DNA of 64,000 bases from Cellulomonas sp. NS3 (lineage in GTDB: Bacteria; Actinomycetota; Actinomycetes; Actinomycetales; Cellulomonadaceae). Position 1 is the stretch's first letter; each line of letters starts with the position of its first letter. The position numbers and the translations under genes were made by a program. This document shows, in pieces, positions 1 through 8,251 of this stretch. The notes beneath the pieces were generated by a model. The model searched no databases. It saw nothing but the letters and a program-made list of their open reading frames with translations, and had not been told where the DNA came from. The stretch spans positions 1,612,001 to 1,676,000 of the forward strand of contig NZ_CP103289.1 in assembly GCF_024757985.1 (NCBI RefSeq), in the 5' to 3' direction.

Positions 1-1
1 T

Positions 2-1207
2 GCGATCGCCGACGAGGCGCGCGCTCCGGTCCGGTCCGCCGGTGCCGGTGAGACACGCGCCGCCCGTCGCGCCGCGGTCGAGGCACCCGCGGGGGTGAGC
101 CGTCGCGCCGCCGTCGAGGAGACCCGCGTCGTGCGCCGTGGGAGCGCACCCGAGGCGCCCGTCGCCCCGCAGCGCGAGGGTGCGCTGCACGAGACCCACG
201 TCGTCCCGCGCACCCCGGCGGTCGAGGAGACGCGCGTCGTCCCGCGCACCCCGGACGCCGACACGACCCACGTCCTGCCGGCGACGCCCGACGCCGACAC
301 GACGCACCTGATCCCGGCGACGCCCGACGCGGACACCACCCACGTGATCCCGGCCGCGCCCGACGCTCCCGCCGGTCACGGCTCCGACTCCCGCGCCGTC
401 CCGTCCCGCCGCGCCGCACGCGCGTCCTCCGGCCCGGCCCCGGCACGGGTCGCGCGCTCGGGCAGCGCCCCGGCGAAGGGCATCGCACACGGCCCGCGCG
501 GCGGCGCCTGGGCCGCACGCACCGGCGTGGTGGCTGCCCTGCTCGGCGTCACCGTCGTCGTCCCCGTCGTCGAGAACGCGCTCCCGGGCGGCGGCGACTT
601 CGGCGACCCCGCGGTCGTCGAGGCCGAGCTGCCCGACACCGTCGAGGCCCTCACCGCGTCGAGCGCGTCGGGGCTGCCGCCGGCGTCCCTCGTCTCCGCG
701 GACGCGAGCCCGATGCGCTCCGACCTCACCGCGAGCCGCAGCGAGGAGCGCGAGCCGCTCCCGGGCTGCGACGGCGCGACCCGCGCGGCCGGCGCCAACG
801 GCCTGCTCGCGACCGGCGACCTGTGCACGCTCTGGGAGGGCAAGACGCAGCTGCGCGCGGACGCCGCGGTGTCGCTCGCGGTCCTCAACCAGGCCTTCAT
901 CGCCCGCTTCGGCGTCGACATGTGCCTGTCGAGCGGCTACCGGACCCTCGCGCAGCAGCGGTCCGTCAAGGCGCAGAAGGGCGGCCTCGCGGCGGCCCCC
1001 GGCAAGAGCAACCACGGCTGGGGCCTCGCCGTCGACCTGTGCTCCTCGGAGACCACGGGCGCCAAGTGGACCTGGCTCAACGAGAACGCCCCGTCGTTCG
1101 GCTGGGACAACCCCGCGTGGGCCCGCCCGGGCGGCAGCGGCCCGTACGAGCGCTGGCACTGGGAGTACACGAAGGGCGTCCAGGAGGACGGCGAGTTCTA
1201 CGGCTGA
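2..1207 (+). CDS. M15 (VanY-like) D-alanyl-D-alanine carboxypeptidase, 5' partial
   Basis: The C-terminal ~120 residues are an M15/VanY peptidase, expected to trim D-Ala from peptidoglycan outside the cell. The zinc-ligand motifs are visible: S-N-H-G-W-G-L-A-V-D and W-H-W-E-Y. A single transmembrane segment (about residues 143-165 counted from the GTG at 95) anchors it, so the N-terminus is cytoplasmic and the enzyme extracellular. The N-terminus has five tandem 12-residue units with the core T-H-V-[VLI]-P. The frame stays open to the window edge, and the upstream residues R-R-A-A-V-E-A repeat the R-R-A-A-V-E-E found just after the GTG. I therefore think coding continues upstream of this window and the GTG at 95 is internal. 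The family call is firm; the true start is unknown. Confidence 0.85.
   Translation, partial: AIADEARAPVRSAGAGETRAARRAAVEAPAGVSRRAAVEETRVVRRGSAPEAPVAPQREGALHETHVVPRTPAVEETRVVPRTPDADTTHVLPATPDADTTHLIPATPDADTTHVIPAAPDAPAGHGSDSRAVPSRRAARASSGPAPARVARSGSAPAKGIAHGPRGGAWAARTGVVAALLGVTVVVPVVENALPGGGDFGDPAVVEAELPDTVEALTASSASGLPPASLVSADASPMRSDLTASRSEEREPLPGCDGATRAAGANGLLATGDLCTLWEGKTQLRADAAVSLAVLNQAFIARFGVDMCLSSGYRTLAQQRSVKAQKGGLAAAPGKSNHGWGLAVDLCSSETTGAKWTWLNENAPSFGWDNPAWARPGGSGPYERWHWEYTKGVQEDGEFYG
188..367 (+). repeat. five tandem 36-bp units coding a 12-residue repeat
   Basis: Inside the cytoplasmic part of the M15 carboxypeptidase. The units read H-E-T-H-V-V-P-R-T-P-A-V, E-E-T-R-V-V-P-R-T-P-D-A and then three D-T-T-H-[VL]-[LI]-P-A-[TA]-P-D-A copies. 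The last three are nearly identical at DNA level, which suggests recent slippage or unequal exchange. Confidence 0.85.
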
Positions 1208-1583
1208 CGTCCGCCGTCGTCCCGCGCGGTCACGCTGCTCGGGCTGAGTCGCGTCGCCGTACCCGCCCCGAGCGCACGGGCGGCCACCGGATCGAGTGTC
1301 GCTGCAGCCGCCGCCGGGTCGCGTGGCCCGCCGGGTCGCGGCAGCGAGCACGACGGGTCGGCACTCGGGTCTCCGGGACGTGCCTGAGGCTCGCGCGGCT
1401 AGAGGAGCATCCGTCGCCGCAGGTCGTGCCGTCGTCGGCTCGCGTGTCCGAGACCCGAGCGCGACGTCCGGGCCGTGCGGCACGAGGCACGGGAGCGGTG
1501 GTGCCGAGCCGCTGGTCAGCGCCCACCCACCGGTGACCCGCGCGTCAGCCCTTCGCGGGGTCTCACCGTGTGGCCCGTTCGCG

Positions 1584-1599
1584 GTGTTAAACGCTTTTG
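1584..1599. promoter_or_regulatory. LacI-family operator-like site, weaker copy
   Basis: GTGTTAAACGCTTTTG has the central CG and the A/T-rich arms of LacI/GalR-family operators, but its symmetry is imperfect. It shares the 8-mer CGGTGTTA with the site 31 bp downstream, so both would lie on about the same face of the helix. It sits upstream of the sugar-binding lipoprotein gene. Confidence 0.45.
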
Positions 1600-1614
1600 T
1601 CTGCCTCTGATTCG

Positions 1615-1630
1615 GTGTTAGCGCTCACAC
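1615..1630. promoter_or_regulatory. LacI-family operator
   Basis: GTGTTAGCGCTCACAC is a 16-bp palindrome with one mismatched pair and the central GC-GC step typical of LacI/GalR-family operators. It lies about 80 bp upstream of the sugar-binding lipoprotein start, which fits carbohydrate-responsive repression. The cognate regulator is not in this window. Confidence 0.65.
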
Positions 1631-1707
1631 TCGCCGGTGCGCGCGGGGTGACCCGTCTCGCGCGACCACACCGGCGTAGGAACGCCGCGTGATCTCGAGG
1701 AGGAGAT

Positions 1708-2721
1708 GTGGCAGGCAGGAAGCGAATCCCGCGAGCAGTCGGCGTCGTTGCTGCGGGGGCGGTCGTCCTCGGTCTCGCCGGCTGCGCCGGCGGCAACGGC
1801 ATGGGTGACGACACGGGCAGCGACCCTGGTGGCGATGGGCTGACCACGGTCGGCTTCGTGGCCGTCGGTCCCGAGGGTGGGTGGCGCAACGCCAACGAGC
1901 AGGCGGTCAAGGACGCGTTCACCGCGGGAGCAGGCTTCGAGCTCCGGTACGCGCCCGCCGCGAGCCCCAGCGACCAGGCGTCGCAGCTGGACGCGTTCGC
2001 CGCGTTCGTCGATGACGAGGTGGACGTCATCCTCCTCACCGCCACCGAGGCGGCGGGCTGGGAGGCCTCGCTCGCCCGCGCGCAGGAGGCGGAGATCCCG
2101 GTCGTCCTCGTCGACCGCGGGGTGGACGCGAGCGAGGACCTCTACGCCGCACGCATCGCGCCCGACAACTTCAAGGTCGCGCTCGCCGTGGGCCTCTGGG
2201 CCGTCGAGACCTTCGTCGACGGCGGGAACTACTTCGTGCTCGAGGGCGTCCCTGGTCTGTCCGTCGTCCAGGAACGCAACGAGGGCTTCGAGGCCATCGT
2301 CGGCACCGCTCCGGGCCTGACCAGGCTCGGTGCGCAGACGGCCAACTGGAAGACCGACGAGGCCAGATCAGTCATCGAGGCGGTCCTCGCGGCCCACGAC
2401 AACGACGTCCAGTTCATCTTCGCCCAGAACGACGAAATGGGCATCGGCGCGGCCCAGGCGGTGGCCGCCGCCGGCCTGGACCCCGGCACCGACGTGAAGA
2501 TCGCGACGATCGACGGCACGACCGGCGCCCTCCAGGCCCTGGCGGCGGGCGACCTGAGCTTCGTCGCCCAGTACAACCCGTTCTTCGGCGACGTCGTGGT
2601 CGACGTCGTCGACCAGGTGCTCGCCGGCGAACCGGTCCAGTCGAACATCACCGTCGAGAGCGACACCTTCGCCTCGCCCGAGCAGGGCCAGGCTGCACTC
2701 GACACCGGACTCGGCTTCTGA
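1708..2721 (+). CDS. sugar ABC transporter substrate-binding lipoprotein
   Basis: A 337-residue periplasmic-binding-protein type 1 fold (ribose/galactofuranose-binding group), expected to capture a sugar at the outer face of the membrane. The N-terminus is a lipoprotein signal ending in the lipobox L-A-G-C. The body shows the two-lobe pattern with I-D-G-T-T-G-A-L-Q near the C-terminus, typical of this family. The GTG at 1708 is preceded by AGGAGG (1698-1703); an overlapping ATG at 1706 is out of frame. Two LacI-type operators lie upstream. No permease or ATPase gene adjoins it, so it is either an orphan binding protein using a distant transporter or a sensor. The ligand cannot be told from sequence. 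Confidence 0.9.
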   Translation: MAGRKRIPRAVGVVAAGAVVLGLAGCAGGNGMGDDTGSDPGGDGLTTVGFVAVGPEGGWRNANEQAVKDAFTAGAGFELRYAPAASPSDQASQLDAFAAFVDDEVDVILLTATEAAGWEASLARAQEAEIPVVLVDRGVDASEDLYAARIAPDNFKVALAVGLWAVETFVDGGNYFVLEGVPGLSVVQERNEGFEAIVGTAPGLTRLGAQTANWKTDEARSVIEAVLAAHDNDVQFIFAQNDEMGIGAAQAVAAAGLDPGTDVKIATIDGTTGALQALAAGDLSFVAQYNPFFGDVVVDVVDQVLAGEPVQSNITVESDTFASPEQGQAALDTGLGF

Positions 2722-2778
2722 GACCGACACGCTCCCTGTGGTCCGCCGGCGCGCTCCGGTGTGCGGGAACCGCGAGGC

Positions 2779-3225
2779 TCACGGCTGACGAGCCGCGTCG
2801 TTGCGCGCGACGACCCCAGGCGCAGGTGCCCGCTCCGTGCTCGCCACGAGCTCGACCTCGAAGCCCGAGCCGTCCAGGAGATAGGCGGCACGGTGCTCGG
2901 ACCCGCCCGCGAACGGGTGGCGCTCAGGGAACATCAGCGTCCACCCGTCGGCTACGGCCGCCTGCGTGAGCGCGTCGACCTCGTCGGGGGTCCCGGCGTG
3001 GAACGCGAGGTGATTGAGGCCCGCGCGGGTGCGCTCGTGCGTGCCGCTGACGTCGAGGCCGGCCTCCAGGACGAGGTAGGTGCCGCCCAGGTCGTACCGC
3101 ACGCCGGTCGCCCACCGACGCGTCTCCGCGTCCCCCAGGCGCAGGACGAGACGTCCGATCGTCGCCTCCGAGGCTGCGAGATCCGTCACCCACAGCTCGA
3201 CGTGGTGGAGCGCGCCTCGTGTCAC
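2779..3225 (-). CDS. VOC (glyoxalase/bleomycin-resistance) family protein
   Basis: A 148-residue vicinal-oxygen-chelate protein with the paired beta-alpha-beta-beta-beta pattern: the N-terminal half starts L-H-H-V-E-L-W-V, and the second half has L-N-H-L-A-F-H-A and ends D-G-S-G-F-E-V-E-L-V. Candidate metal ligands are the His of H-H-V-E, the His of N-H-L-A-F and the Glu of F-E-V-E. The family includes metal-dependent lyases, dioxygenases and drug-binding proteins, and the substrate is unknown. I chose the GTG at 3225 because GGAAGGA sits 8 bases upstream. A longer open frame to 3339 would run through the hairpin terminator at 3297-3334 and is unlikely to be coding. Confidence 0.8.
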   Translation of the reverse strand: MTRGALHHVELWVTDLAASEATIGRLVLRLGDAETRRWATGVRYDLGGTYLVLEAGLDVSGTHERTRAGLNHLAFHAGTPDEVDALTQAAVADGWTLMFPERHPFAGGSEHRAAYLLDGSGFEVELVASTERAPAPGVVARNDAARQP

Positions 3226-3296
3226 GTGCGCATCCTTCCGCGCTCGGGTTCGGGGTGGGACGTCAGGACGGGCGACGCGCCGGGCGGACACGACAC

Positions 3297-3334
3297 GGAC
3301 CACGGGCCGGGCGTCGTCGCCCAGCCCGTGGTCC
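3297..3334 (-). terminator. hairpin terminator after the mutarotase gene
   Basis: The arms GGACCACGGGC and GCCCGTGGTCC pair perfectly, extended inward by GGGC/GCCC around the loop GTCGTC. It lies just past the mutarotase stop on its strand and before the VOC gene start. There is no long U-tract, as is common in actinobacteria. Confidence 0.7.
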
Positions 3335-3357
3335 GTCAACCCTTCGTCGCTGCGCGC

Positions 3358-4269
3358 TCAGAGCAGGCGCATGCCCCAGCGGACGGTGTGGCTCGCGCCC
3401 GGCTCGAGGCGCACGAGGCGCTCGCCGGTGCGGAACGCGTCCGCGATGCAGCTCATGGGCTCGCACGCGACGCCACGGCGCATGATCCCGGGGATGTCGT
3501 TGCCCGTGCAGACCTGCCAGGTGTCCATCGAGTCGTCCATCCAGACCGCGGACGTGCGGCCGTCGGGCGACGCGAGCTTGATCCAGGCGAGGCCGTCGCC
3601 GTCGCGCACGACGTCCACGAACGCGTCGTCGAGCGCGAAGCCGGCGAGCGGGCGGGGCGTGCGCATGTCGTCGTCGGCGCCGAGCGGCGCGGTGCCCGTC
3701 GGCAAGAGGCGGTCGTCGACGAGCACACGCGTCGCGGCGTCGACCTGGATCGTGCAGTCGTCGACCGCGGCGTCGCCGGGGGAGAGCCACGGGTGGAACC
3801 CCACGCCGTACGGCGCGGCGTGCTGCCCGAGGTTCGTCGCGGTGACGAGAACCTCGAGGCCCTCGTCGGTCAGCGCGTACGTCGCGCGCACGCGCACCGG
3901 GAACGGGTAACCGAGCGTCGGGACGATCTCGTGCTCGAGCGTGACCGACGTGTCCGAGACGGGGCTGCTGGGCGTGAAGCGCGCGTGCGAGACGAGCCCG
4001 TGCAGCGCCGTCATGCGACCCGGCTCGTTCACGGGCACCTGGTGCTCCGTGCCGTCGAACGTGTACTGCCCGTCGGTCAGGCGGTTCGGCCACGGCGCCA
4101 GGACGGCACCCGAGTACGCGGGCGCGATCTGCTCCTTCTCGAACGGGAGCGCGACGTCGCGGCCACCCACCGCGTACTCGCGGATGCTGGCGCCCACCTC
4201 CGCGATCGTGGCGTGCTGGTCACCGCGCGCGAGGTGGTACTGACGGCCGGACGGGGCTGGGATGTTCAC
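3358..4269 (-). CDS. aldose 1-epimerase (mutarotase) family protein
   Basis: A 303-residue GalM-type mutarotase, expected to interconvert alpha and beta anomers of sugars such as glucose or galactose in the cytoplasm. The catalytic His lies in G-V-G-F-H-P-W-L and the catalytic Glu in A-C-E-P-M; the substrate-contact region N-R-L-T-D-G is also visible. The GTG start is set by a leaderless promoter: TAGCGT ends 6 bases before the GTG. It is monocistronic, closed by the hairpin at 3297-3334. A second, divergent epimerase-like protein is coded at 59.7-60.6 kb. Confidence 0.88.
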   Translation of the reverse strand: MNIPAPSGRQYHLARGDQHATIAEVGASIREYAVGGRDVALPFEKEQIAPAYSGAVLAPWPNRLTDGQYTFDGTEHQVPVNEPGRMTALHGLVSHARFTPSSPVSDTSVTLEHEIVPTLGYPFPVRVRATYALTDEGLEVLVTATNLGQHAAPYGVGFHPWLSPGDAAVDDCTIQVDAATRVLVDDRLLPTGTAPLGADDDMRTPRPLAGFALDDAFVDVVRDGDGLAWIKLASPDGRTSAVWMDDSMDTWQVCTGNDIPGIMRRGVACEPMSCIADAFRTGERLVRLEPGASHTVRWGMRLL

Positions 4270-4275
4270 GTCACC

Positions 4276-4281
4276 ACGCTA
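4276..4281 (-). promoter_or_regulatory. -10 element (leaderless) of the mutarotase gene
   Basis: TAGCGT on the minus strand followed by 6 bases and the GTG start; transcription would begin at the start codon. Confidence 0.55.
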
Positions 4282-4432
4282 GCGGGCCGGGCGGGTGGGG
4301 GCTCCCCGCCGTCGCGGTGGCCGGGCTCCCGCGGGACCCGCGAGATCCGGGGTGTGGACAACCGGGGACGCGGTGTCCGGATCCTCCCTATTGTCGGGGC
4401 GGCGCAGTGCGGCGACGGCAGGGGGCGGCGGA

Positions 4433-5659
4433 GTGGACGGGGTCCAGATCCTCGAGACCGAGGTGCGCGCGCTCATCCGCCGTCGCGGGCTCGACCCGCT
4501 GCGGGACCGGCGCGGCGTGCAGGCGCTCGTCGCCGACGTCCTCGCCGACTACGACGAACGCAGCCTCCTCGGCTCGGTCCCCGTGCTGCCCGACCCGCCG
4601 GCGGCGCTCAAGGCGGTGCTGGACGCGGTGGCGGGGCTCGGCCCCCTGCAGCGCTACCTCGACGACCCCGAGGTCGAGGAGATCTGGATCAACGCGCCGG
4701 AGCAGGTCTTCGTGGCACGTCGCGGCGAGCCGGAGCTCACGACCACGATCCTGACCGAGGGGCAGGTCCGCGACCTCGTCGAGCAGATGCTCACGACCTC
4801 GGGGCGCCGCCTCGACCTGTCGAGCCCGTTCGTCGACGCGAGCCTGCCCGGGGGCGAGCGCCTGCACGTGGTGATCCCCGACGTCACGCGCAAGCACTGG
4901 GCCGTCAACATCCGCAAGTACGTCGCCCGCGCGCGTGACCTCGACGACATGGTCGCGCTCGGCTCGCTGACGCCCGCGGCGGCGAGCTTCCTCGACGCCG
5001 CGGTACGGGTCGGTCTCAACGTGCTCGTCGCCGGGTCGACGCAGGCCGGGAAGACGACGATGCTCGGCGCGCTCGCGGGCTCGATCCCCGCGCGCGAGCG
5101 GATCGTCACGTGCGAGGAGGTCTTCGAGCTGCGCCTCCTGCACCGCGACGTCGTGGGTCTGCAGTGCCGCCAGCCCAGCCTCGAGGGCACGGGGGAGATT
5201 CCGCTGCGCCGGCTCGTCAAGGAGGCGCTGCGCATGCGCCCCGACCGGATCGTGGTCGGTGAGGTGCGCGAGGCGGAGGCGCTCGACCTGCTCGTTGCCC
5301 TGAACGCTGGAGTTCCAGGCATGTGCACGTTGCACGCCAACTCCGCGCGCGAGGCGATCACGAAGCTCTGCACGCTGCCGCTCCTCGCGGGCGAGAACGT
5401 GTCGGACCGGTTCGTCGTCCCGACGGTCGCGGGCTCGATCGACGTCGTCGTCCACCTCGGCCTCGACGCGCGCGGGCGGCGCCGGGTGCTCGAGGTCGTC
5501 GGCGTCCCGGGGCGCGTCGAGAACGGGGTCGTGGAGCTCGCCGACCTGTTCCACCGGCAGGGCGAGACGCTCGTGCGCGGCGAGGGGTACCCGCCGCACG
5601 TCGAGCGGTTCGCGCGCGCCGGCATCGACCTCCCTGCGCTGCTGCGCGCCGGGCGCTGA
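4433..5659 (+). CDS. tadA: TadA/CpaF-type pilus assembly ATPase
   Basis: A 408-residue type II/IV secretion ATPase that powers Flp pilus assembly (or Tad secretion) from the cytoplasmic face. Walker A is G-S-T-Q-A-G-K-T-T (residues 201-209). The Walker B/Asp-box region is D-R-I-V-V-G-E-V-R, and the His box region is M-C-T-L-H-A-N-S. The N-terminal domain carries the usual E-E-I-W-I-N-A-P-E. I chose the GTG at 4433, preceded by a G-rich stretch (AGGGGGCGG); frames open further upstream but with non-homologous low-complexity sequence. It is first gene of a seven-gene Tad operon. The TadZ-like gene often found before tadA is absent here. Confidence 0.92.
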   Translation: MDGVQILETEVRALIRRRGLDPLRDRRGVQALVADVLADYDERSLLGSVPVLPDPPAALKAVLDAVAGLGPLQRYLDDPEVEEIWINAPEQVFVARRGEPELTTTILTEGQVRDLVEQMLTTSGRRLDLSSPFVDASLPGGERLHVVIPDVTRKHWAVNIRKYVARARDLDDMVALGSLTPAAASFLDAAVRVGLNVLVAGSTQAGKTTMLGALAGSIPARERIVTCEEVFELRLLHRDVVGLQCRQPSLEGTGEIPLRRLVKEALRMRPDRIVVGEVREAEALDLLVALNAGVPGMCTLHANSAREAITKLCTLPLLAGENVSDRFVVPTVAGSIDVVVHLGLDARGRRRVLEVVGVPGRVENGVVELADLFHRQGETLVRGEGYPPHVERFARAGIDLPALLRAGR

Positions 5660-5668
5660 GGCCGCGCC

Positions 5669-6529
5669 GTGGGGGTCGTCCTGGGTCTGGTCCTCGGCGC
5701 CGGGCTGTGCTGCGTGTGGTGGTCGCTGTGGTCCGCGCCCGTGCGCCGGTCGCGGCGGAGCGACGGCTGGCACGCGCGGACGCAGGACCTGCTGGTGCAG
5801 GCCGGTGCGGCGCAGGTGACGCCCGGTGCGCTCGCGGCGACGAGCGCGGTGCTGGGGGTCGTCGTGCTGGTCGTGGGCTCGGCCCTGACCCGGGCACCCG
5901 CGATCGCGGCGTGCTTCGCGGTCATGGCCTGCGCGGCGCCCTCGGCGCTCGTCCGCGGGCGAGCGCGGCGGCGGCGCACCCAGCTGCGCGACGTGTGGCC
6001 GGAGATCGTGGACCACCTGGGCTCGGGCATCCGCGCGGGGCTCTCGCTCCCGGAGGCGCTCGGCCAGCTCGGCGACCGCGGACCGGTGGAGCTGCGCGAG
6101 CCGTTCGCGGCGTTCGCCGAGGACTACCGCGCGACCGGCCGGTTCGGGGAGTGCCTCGACGCGCTGAAGGTCCGCCTCGCCGACCCGGTGGCCGACCGGA
6201 TCGTCGAGGCGCTGCGGATCACGCGCGACGTCGGCGGGACGGACCTCGGGCGGCTCCTGCGGACCCTGTCCGGCTTCCTGCGCGAGGACGCCCGCACCCG
6301 TGGCGAGCTCGAGGCGCGGCAGAGCTGGACGGTGTACGCCGCCCGGCTCGCCGTCGCGGCCCCGTGGCTCATCCTGGCGCTGCTCGGGACGCGGCCCGAG
6401 GCTGCCCACGCGTACAACTCGGTGACCGGCGGGATCGTGCTGCTGGTCGGGGCCGCCTGCTCGGTCGTCGCGTACGCCGTCATGGTGCGCATCGGACGGC
6501 TGCCCGAGGACCCGCGGGTGCTGCGGTGA
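5669..6529 (+). CDS. tadB: TadB-like pilus assembly membrane protein (T2SF domain)
   Basis: A 286-residue inner-membrane platform protein of the Tad system. An N-terminal transmembrane segment and a mid helix pair lead to a T2SF cytoplasmic domain (P-E-I-V-D-H-L-G-S-G-I-R-A-G-L-S-L-P-E-A), with two C-terminal membrane helices. It starts 9 bases after the tadA stop and its TGA overlaps the tadC GTG. It should form the TadB/TadC platform above the TadA ATPase. Confidence 0.88.
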   Translation: MGVVLGLVLGAGLCCVWWSLWSAPVRRSRRSDGWHARTQDLLVQAGAAQVTPGALAATSAVLGVVVLVVGSALTRAPAIAACFAVMACAAPSALVRGRARRRRTQLRDVWPEIVDHLGSGIRAGLSLPEALGQLGDRGPVELREPFAAFAEDYRATGRFGECLDALKVRLADPVADRIVEALRITRDVGGTDLGRLLRTLSGFLREDARTRGELEARQSWTVYAARLAVAAPWLILALLGTRPEAAHAYNSVTGGIVLLVGAACSVVAYAVMVRIGRLPEDPRVLR

Positions 6530-7458
6530 GCGGCGCTCTGCTCGGGGCCTGGATCGGCCTGCTCGGGGGTGCGGGGGCGGCGCTCGTCTGGTCACGGCTG
6601 GCAGCGCGCCGGGTGCGGCTCGACGACCGGCTCGCGCCCTACCTGCGCCCGCGCCGGTCGTCGTCGACCCTCCTGCGCGCTCCCGTCGTCCGCTCGCCGT
6701 TCCCGACGCTCGAGCGGCTCATCGCTCCCGTGATGGCCGACGGCGTCCGCGTGGTCGCGCGGTTCGGGTCCCCGACGGCGGACGTCCGGCGGCGGCTCGA
6801 GCGTGCCGGCCGGCGCGAGTCCGTCGAGGAGTTCCGCGCAGGCCAGGTCGTCTGGGGCGTGCTCGGGCTCGCGGGTGGGCTGTTCGTCGCGCTGCTGCTC
6901 GCCGCCACCCGGGGCGCGCCGCTCGTGCCGCTCCTCGTCCTCGTCGTGCTGGCCGGGTCCACGGGTGCGCTGGCCCGCGACTACCAGCTCTCCCGCGAGG
7001 TCGCGGCACGCGAGACGCGGCTGCTCGCCGAGCTGCCGACCGTGGCCGAGCTGCTCGCCCTGTCCGTCAGCGCGGGCGAGGGTGCGGTCGGCGCGCTCGA
7101 GCGCGTGGTGCGGACGACCCGCGGCGAGCTCTCGGGCGAGCTCGCGCGAACCCTCGCCGACGCCCGCTCGGGCACGCCTCTGACCGTCGCCCTGGAGCGG
7201 CTCGCGCACCGCACCGGGCTGCCCGCGCTCGCAAGGTTCGCGGACGGCGTCGCGGTCGCCGTCGAGCGCGGCACGCCCCTCGCCGAGGTGCTCCGGGCGC
7301 AGGCGCAGGACGTGCGTGAGCACGGGCGCCGCGTCCTCATGGAGTCCGGCGGGCGCAAGGAGGTCCTGATGATGGTCCCGGTCGTCTTCCTGATCCTGCC
7401 CGTGACCGTGCTCTTCGCGGTCTACCCGAGCATGACCGTCCTGAACGTCGGGCGATGA
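6526..7458 (+). CDS. tadC: TadC-like pilus assembly membrane protein (T2SF domain)
   Basis: A 310-residue partner of TadB with the same T2SF layout: an N-terminal helix, a hydrophobic pair around residues 105-140, the cytoplasmic motif L-P-T-V-A-E-L-L-A-L-S-V-S-A-G-E-G, and a C-terminal segment ending L-F-A-V-Y-P-S. The GTG at 6526 overlaps the tadB stop (GTGA), implying translational coupling. The same frame is open upstream across tadB, but that part is antisense-like noise. Confidence 0.88.
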   Translation: MSGALLGAWIGLLGGAGAALVWSRLAARRVRLDDRLAPYLRPRRSSSTLLRAPVVRSPFPTLERLIAPVMADGVRVVARFGSPTADVRRRLERAGRRESVEEFRAGQVVWGVLGLAGGLFVALLLAATRGAPLVPLLVLVVLAGSTGALARDYQLSREVAARETRLLAELPTVAELLALSVSAGEGAVGALERVVRTTRGELSGELARTLADARSGTPLTVALERLAHRTGLPALARFADGVAVAVERGTPLAEVLRAQAQDVREHGRRVLMESGGRKEVLMMVPVVFLILPVTVLFAVYPSMTVLNVGR

Positions 7459-7518
7459 GCCGCGTCGACGTGCACGTGCCACCCCGGTCCCGCACCGGTG
7501 CACCCTGGAGGAGAACCC

Positions 7519-7803
7519 ATGAGACGGACCCGCACGATCGACCGGACGGAACCGCTGGCCGCACCGGCCGGCGACCCCGCCGCTCTCGCCGCACGGGCGG
7601 CGGCGCAGCAGGCGACCGGGGTGCTGCGCCGGCTGCGGTCGCGGTTCGTCACCGGTGAGGACGACCGCGGCGACGTGCCGGGCTGGGTGCTCGTGACGCT
7701 GATGACCGCCGGGCTGGTCGTCACGCTGTGGGCGGTCGCGGGGCCGCGGCTCGCGGAGGTGTTCGAGGACTCCCTGTCCAGCGTGCAGGGCCCGGGTAGC
7801 TGA
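7519..7803 (+). CDS. small Flp-pilin-like membrane protein
   Basis: 94 residues with a basic N-terminal half, then G-E-D-D-R-G-D-V-P-G-W and one hydrophobic helix (about residues 56-80). It lies at the position of the pilin gene in actinobacterial Tad loci. It lacks the canonical Glu at +5 of a classical Flp pilin, so it may be a divergent pilin or an accessory protein. The start has a strong site, GGAGGAG at 7507-7513, 5 bases before the ATG, the strongest ribosome-binding site in this operon and consistent with a highly made subunit. Confidence 0.65.
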   Translation: MRRTRTIDRTEPLAAPAGDPAALAARAAAQQATGVLRRLRSRFVTGEDDRGDVPGWVLVTLMTAGLVVTLWAVAGPRLAEVFEDSLSSVQGPGS

Positions 7804-7807
7804 GGCC

Positions 7808-8251
7808 GTGACGGAGCCGGTGAGCCGCGTGCGGAGCACGGAGGAGGGTGCGGGTGGGCGCGTGGCGTCGCGCGACGGCGAGCGTGGGTCTGCCGCCGTC
7901 GACTTCGCTCTCGTCGGCGGCCTCATCACGCTGCTCTTCGCCGGCGTCGTCCAGCTCACCCTCGTGCAGCACGTGCGCAGCACGCTCGTCGACTGCGCGG
8001 CCGAGGGGGCCCGGTATGCGGCGCTCGCGGACCGTGCACCCCAGGACGGGGTCGCACGCACGCGTGCGCTCATCGAGAGCGCGCTGTCGGACGCGTACGC
8101 GCAGGACGTCTCGGCTCTCCGCACCCGGCTCGACGGGCGCGACGTGGTCGAGGTGACGGTGACGGCTCCGCTGCCCGTCGCGGGGCTCCTGGGACCCGTC
8201 GGGGCGCTCACCGTCCGGGGGCACGCGCTCGCCGAGGACGCGGCACCGTGA
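7808..8251 (+). CDS. TadE-like pseudopilin
   Basis: 147 residues with the TadE signature: a short basic N-terminus, R-G-S-A-A-V-D-F-A-L-V and a hydrophobic helix, followed by an extracytoplasmic domain. TadE-family minor pilins are processed and help Tad pilus assembly. It starts 4 bases after the preceding stop, and its TGA overlaps the GTG of the next gene. The Glu usual after the processing site is Asp here (V-D-F). Confidence 0.82.
   Translation: MTEPVSRVRSTEEGAGGRVASRDGERGSAAVDFALVGGLITLLFAGVVQLTLVQHVRSTLVDCAAEGARYAALADRAPQDGVARTRALIESALSDAYAQDVSALRTRLDGRDVVEVTVTAPLPVAGLLGPVGALTVRGHALAEDAAP

Larger units (their letters stand above)
1208..1707. other. 500-bp intergenic region holding regulatory sites
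   Basis: There is no supported gene here. Open frames exist on both strands, but they are compositional and lack Shine-Dalgarno sites or domain-like sequence. The right third (about 1580-1700) is locally AT-richer and carries two LacI-type operator-like sites and then the ribosome-binding site of the binding-protein gene. Confidence 0.6.

Noticed and set aside
1230-1526. A 98-codon minus-strand frame in the first intergenic region
   Set aside because: Arg/Ala-rich composition typical of noncoding high-GC frames, with no ribosome-binding site or promoter.
3226-3339. 38-residue N-terminal extension of the VOC protein
   Set aside because: It would be translated through the perfect terminator hairpin at 3297-3334, and the GTG at 3225 has a good GGAAGGA site.
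4295-4432. Longer TadA start at 4295
   Set aside because: The extra 46 residues are low-complexity and not family-like; the GTG at 4433 gives the normal N-terminus.
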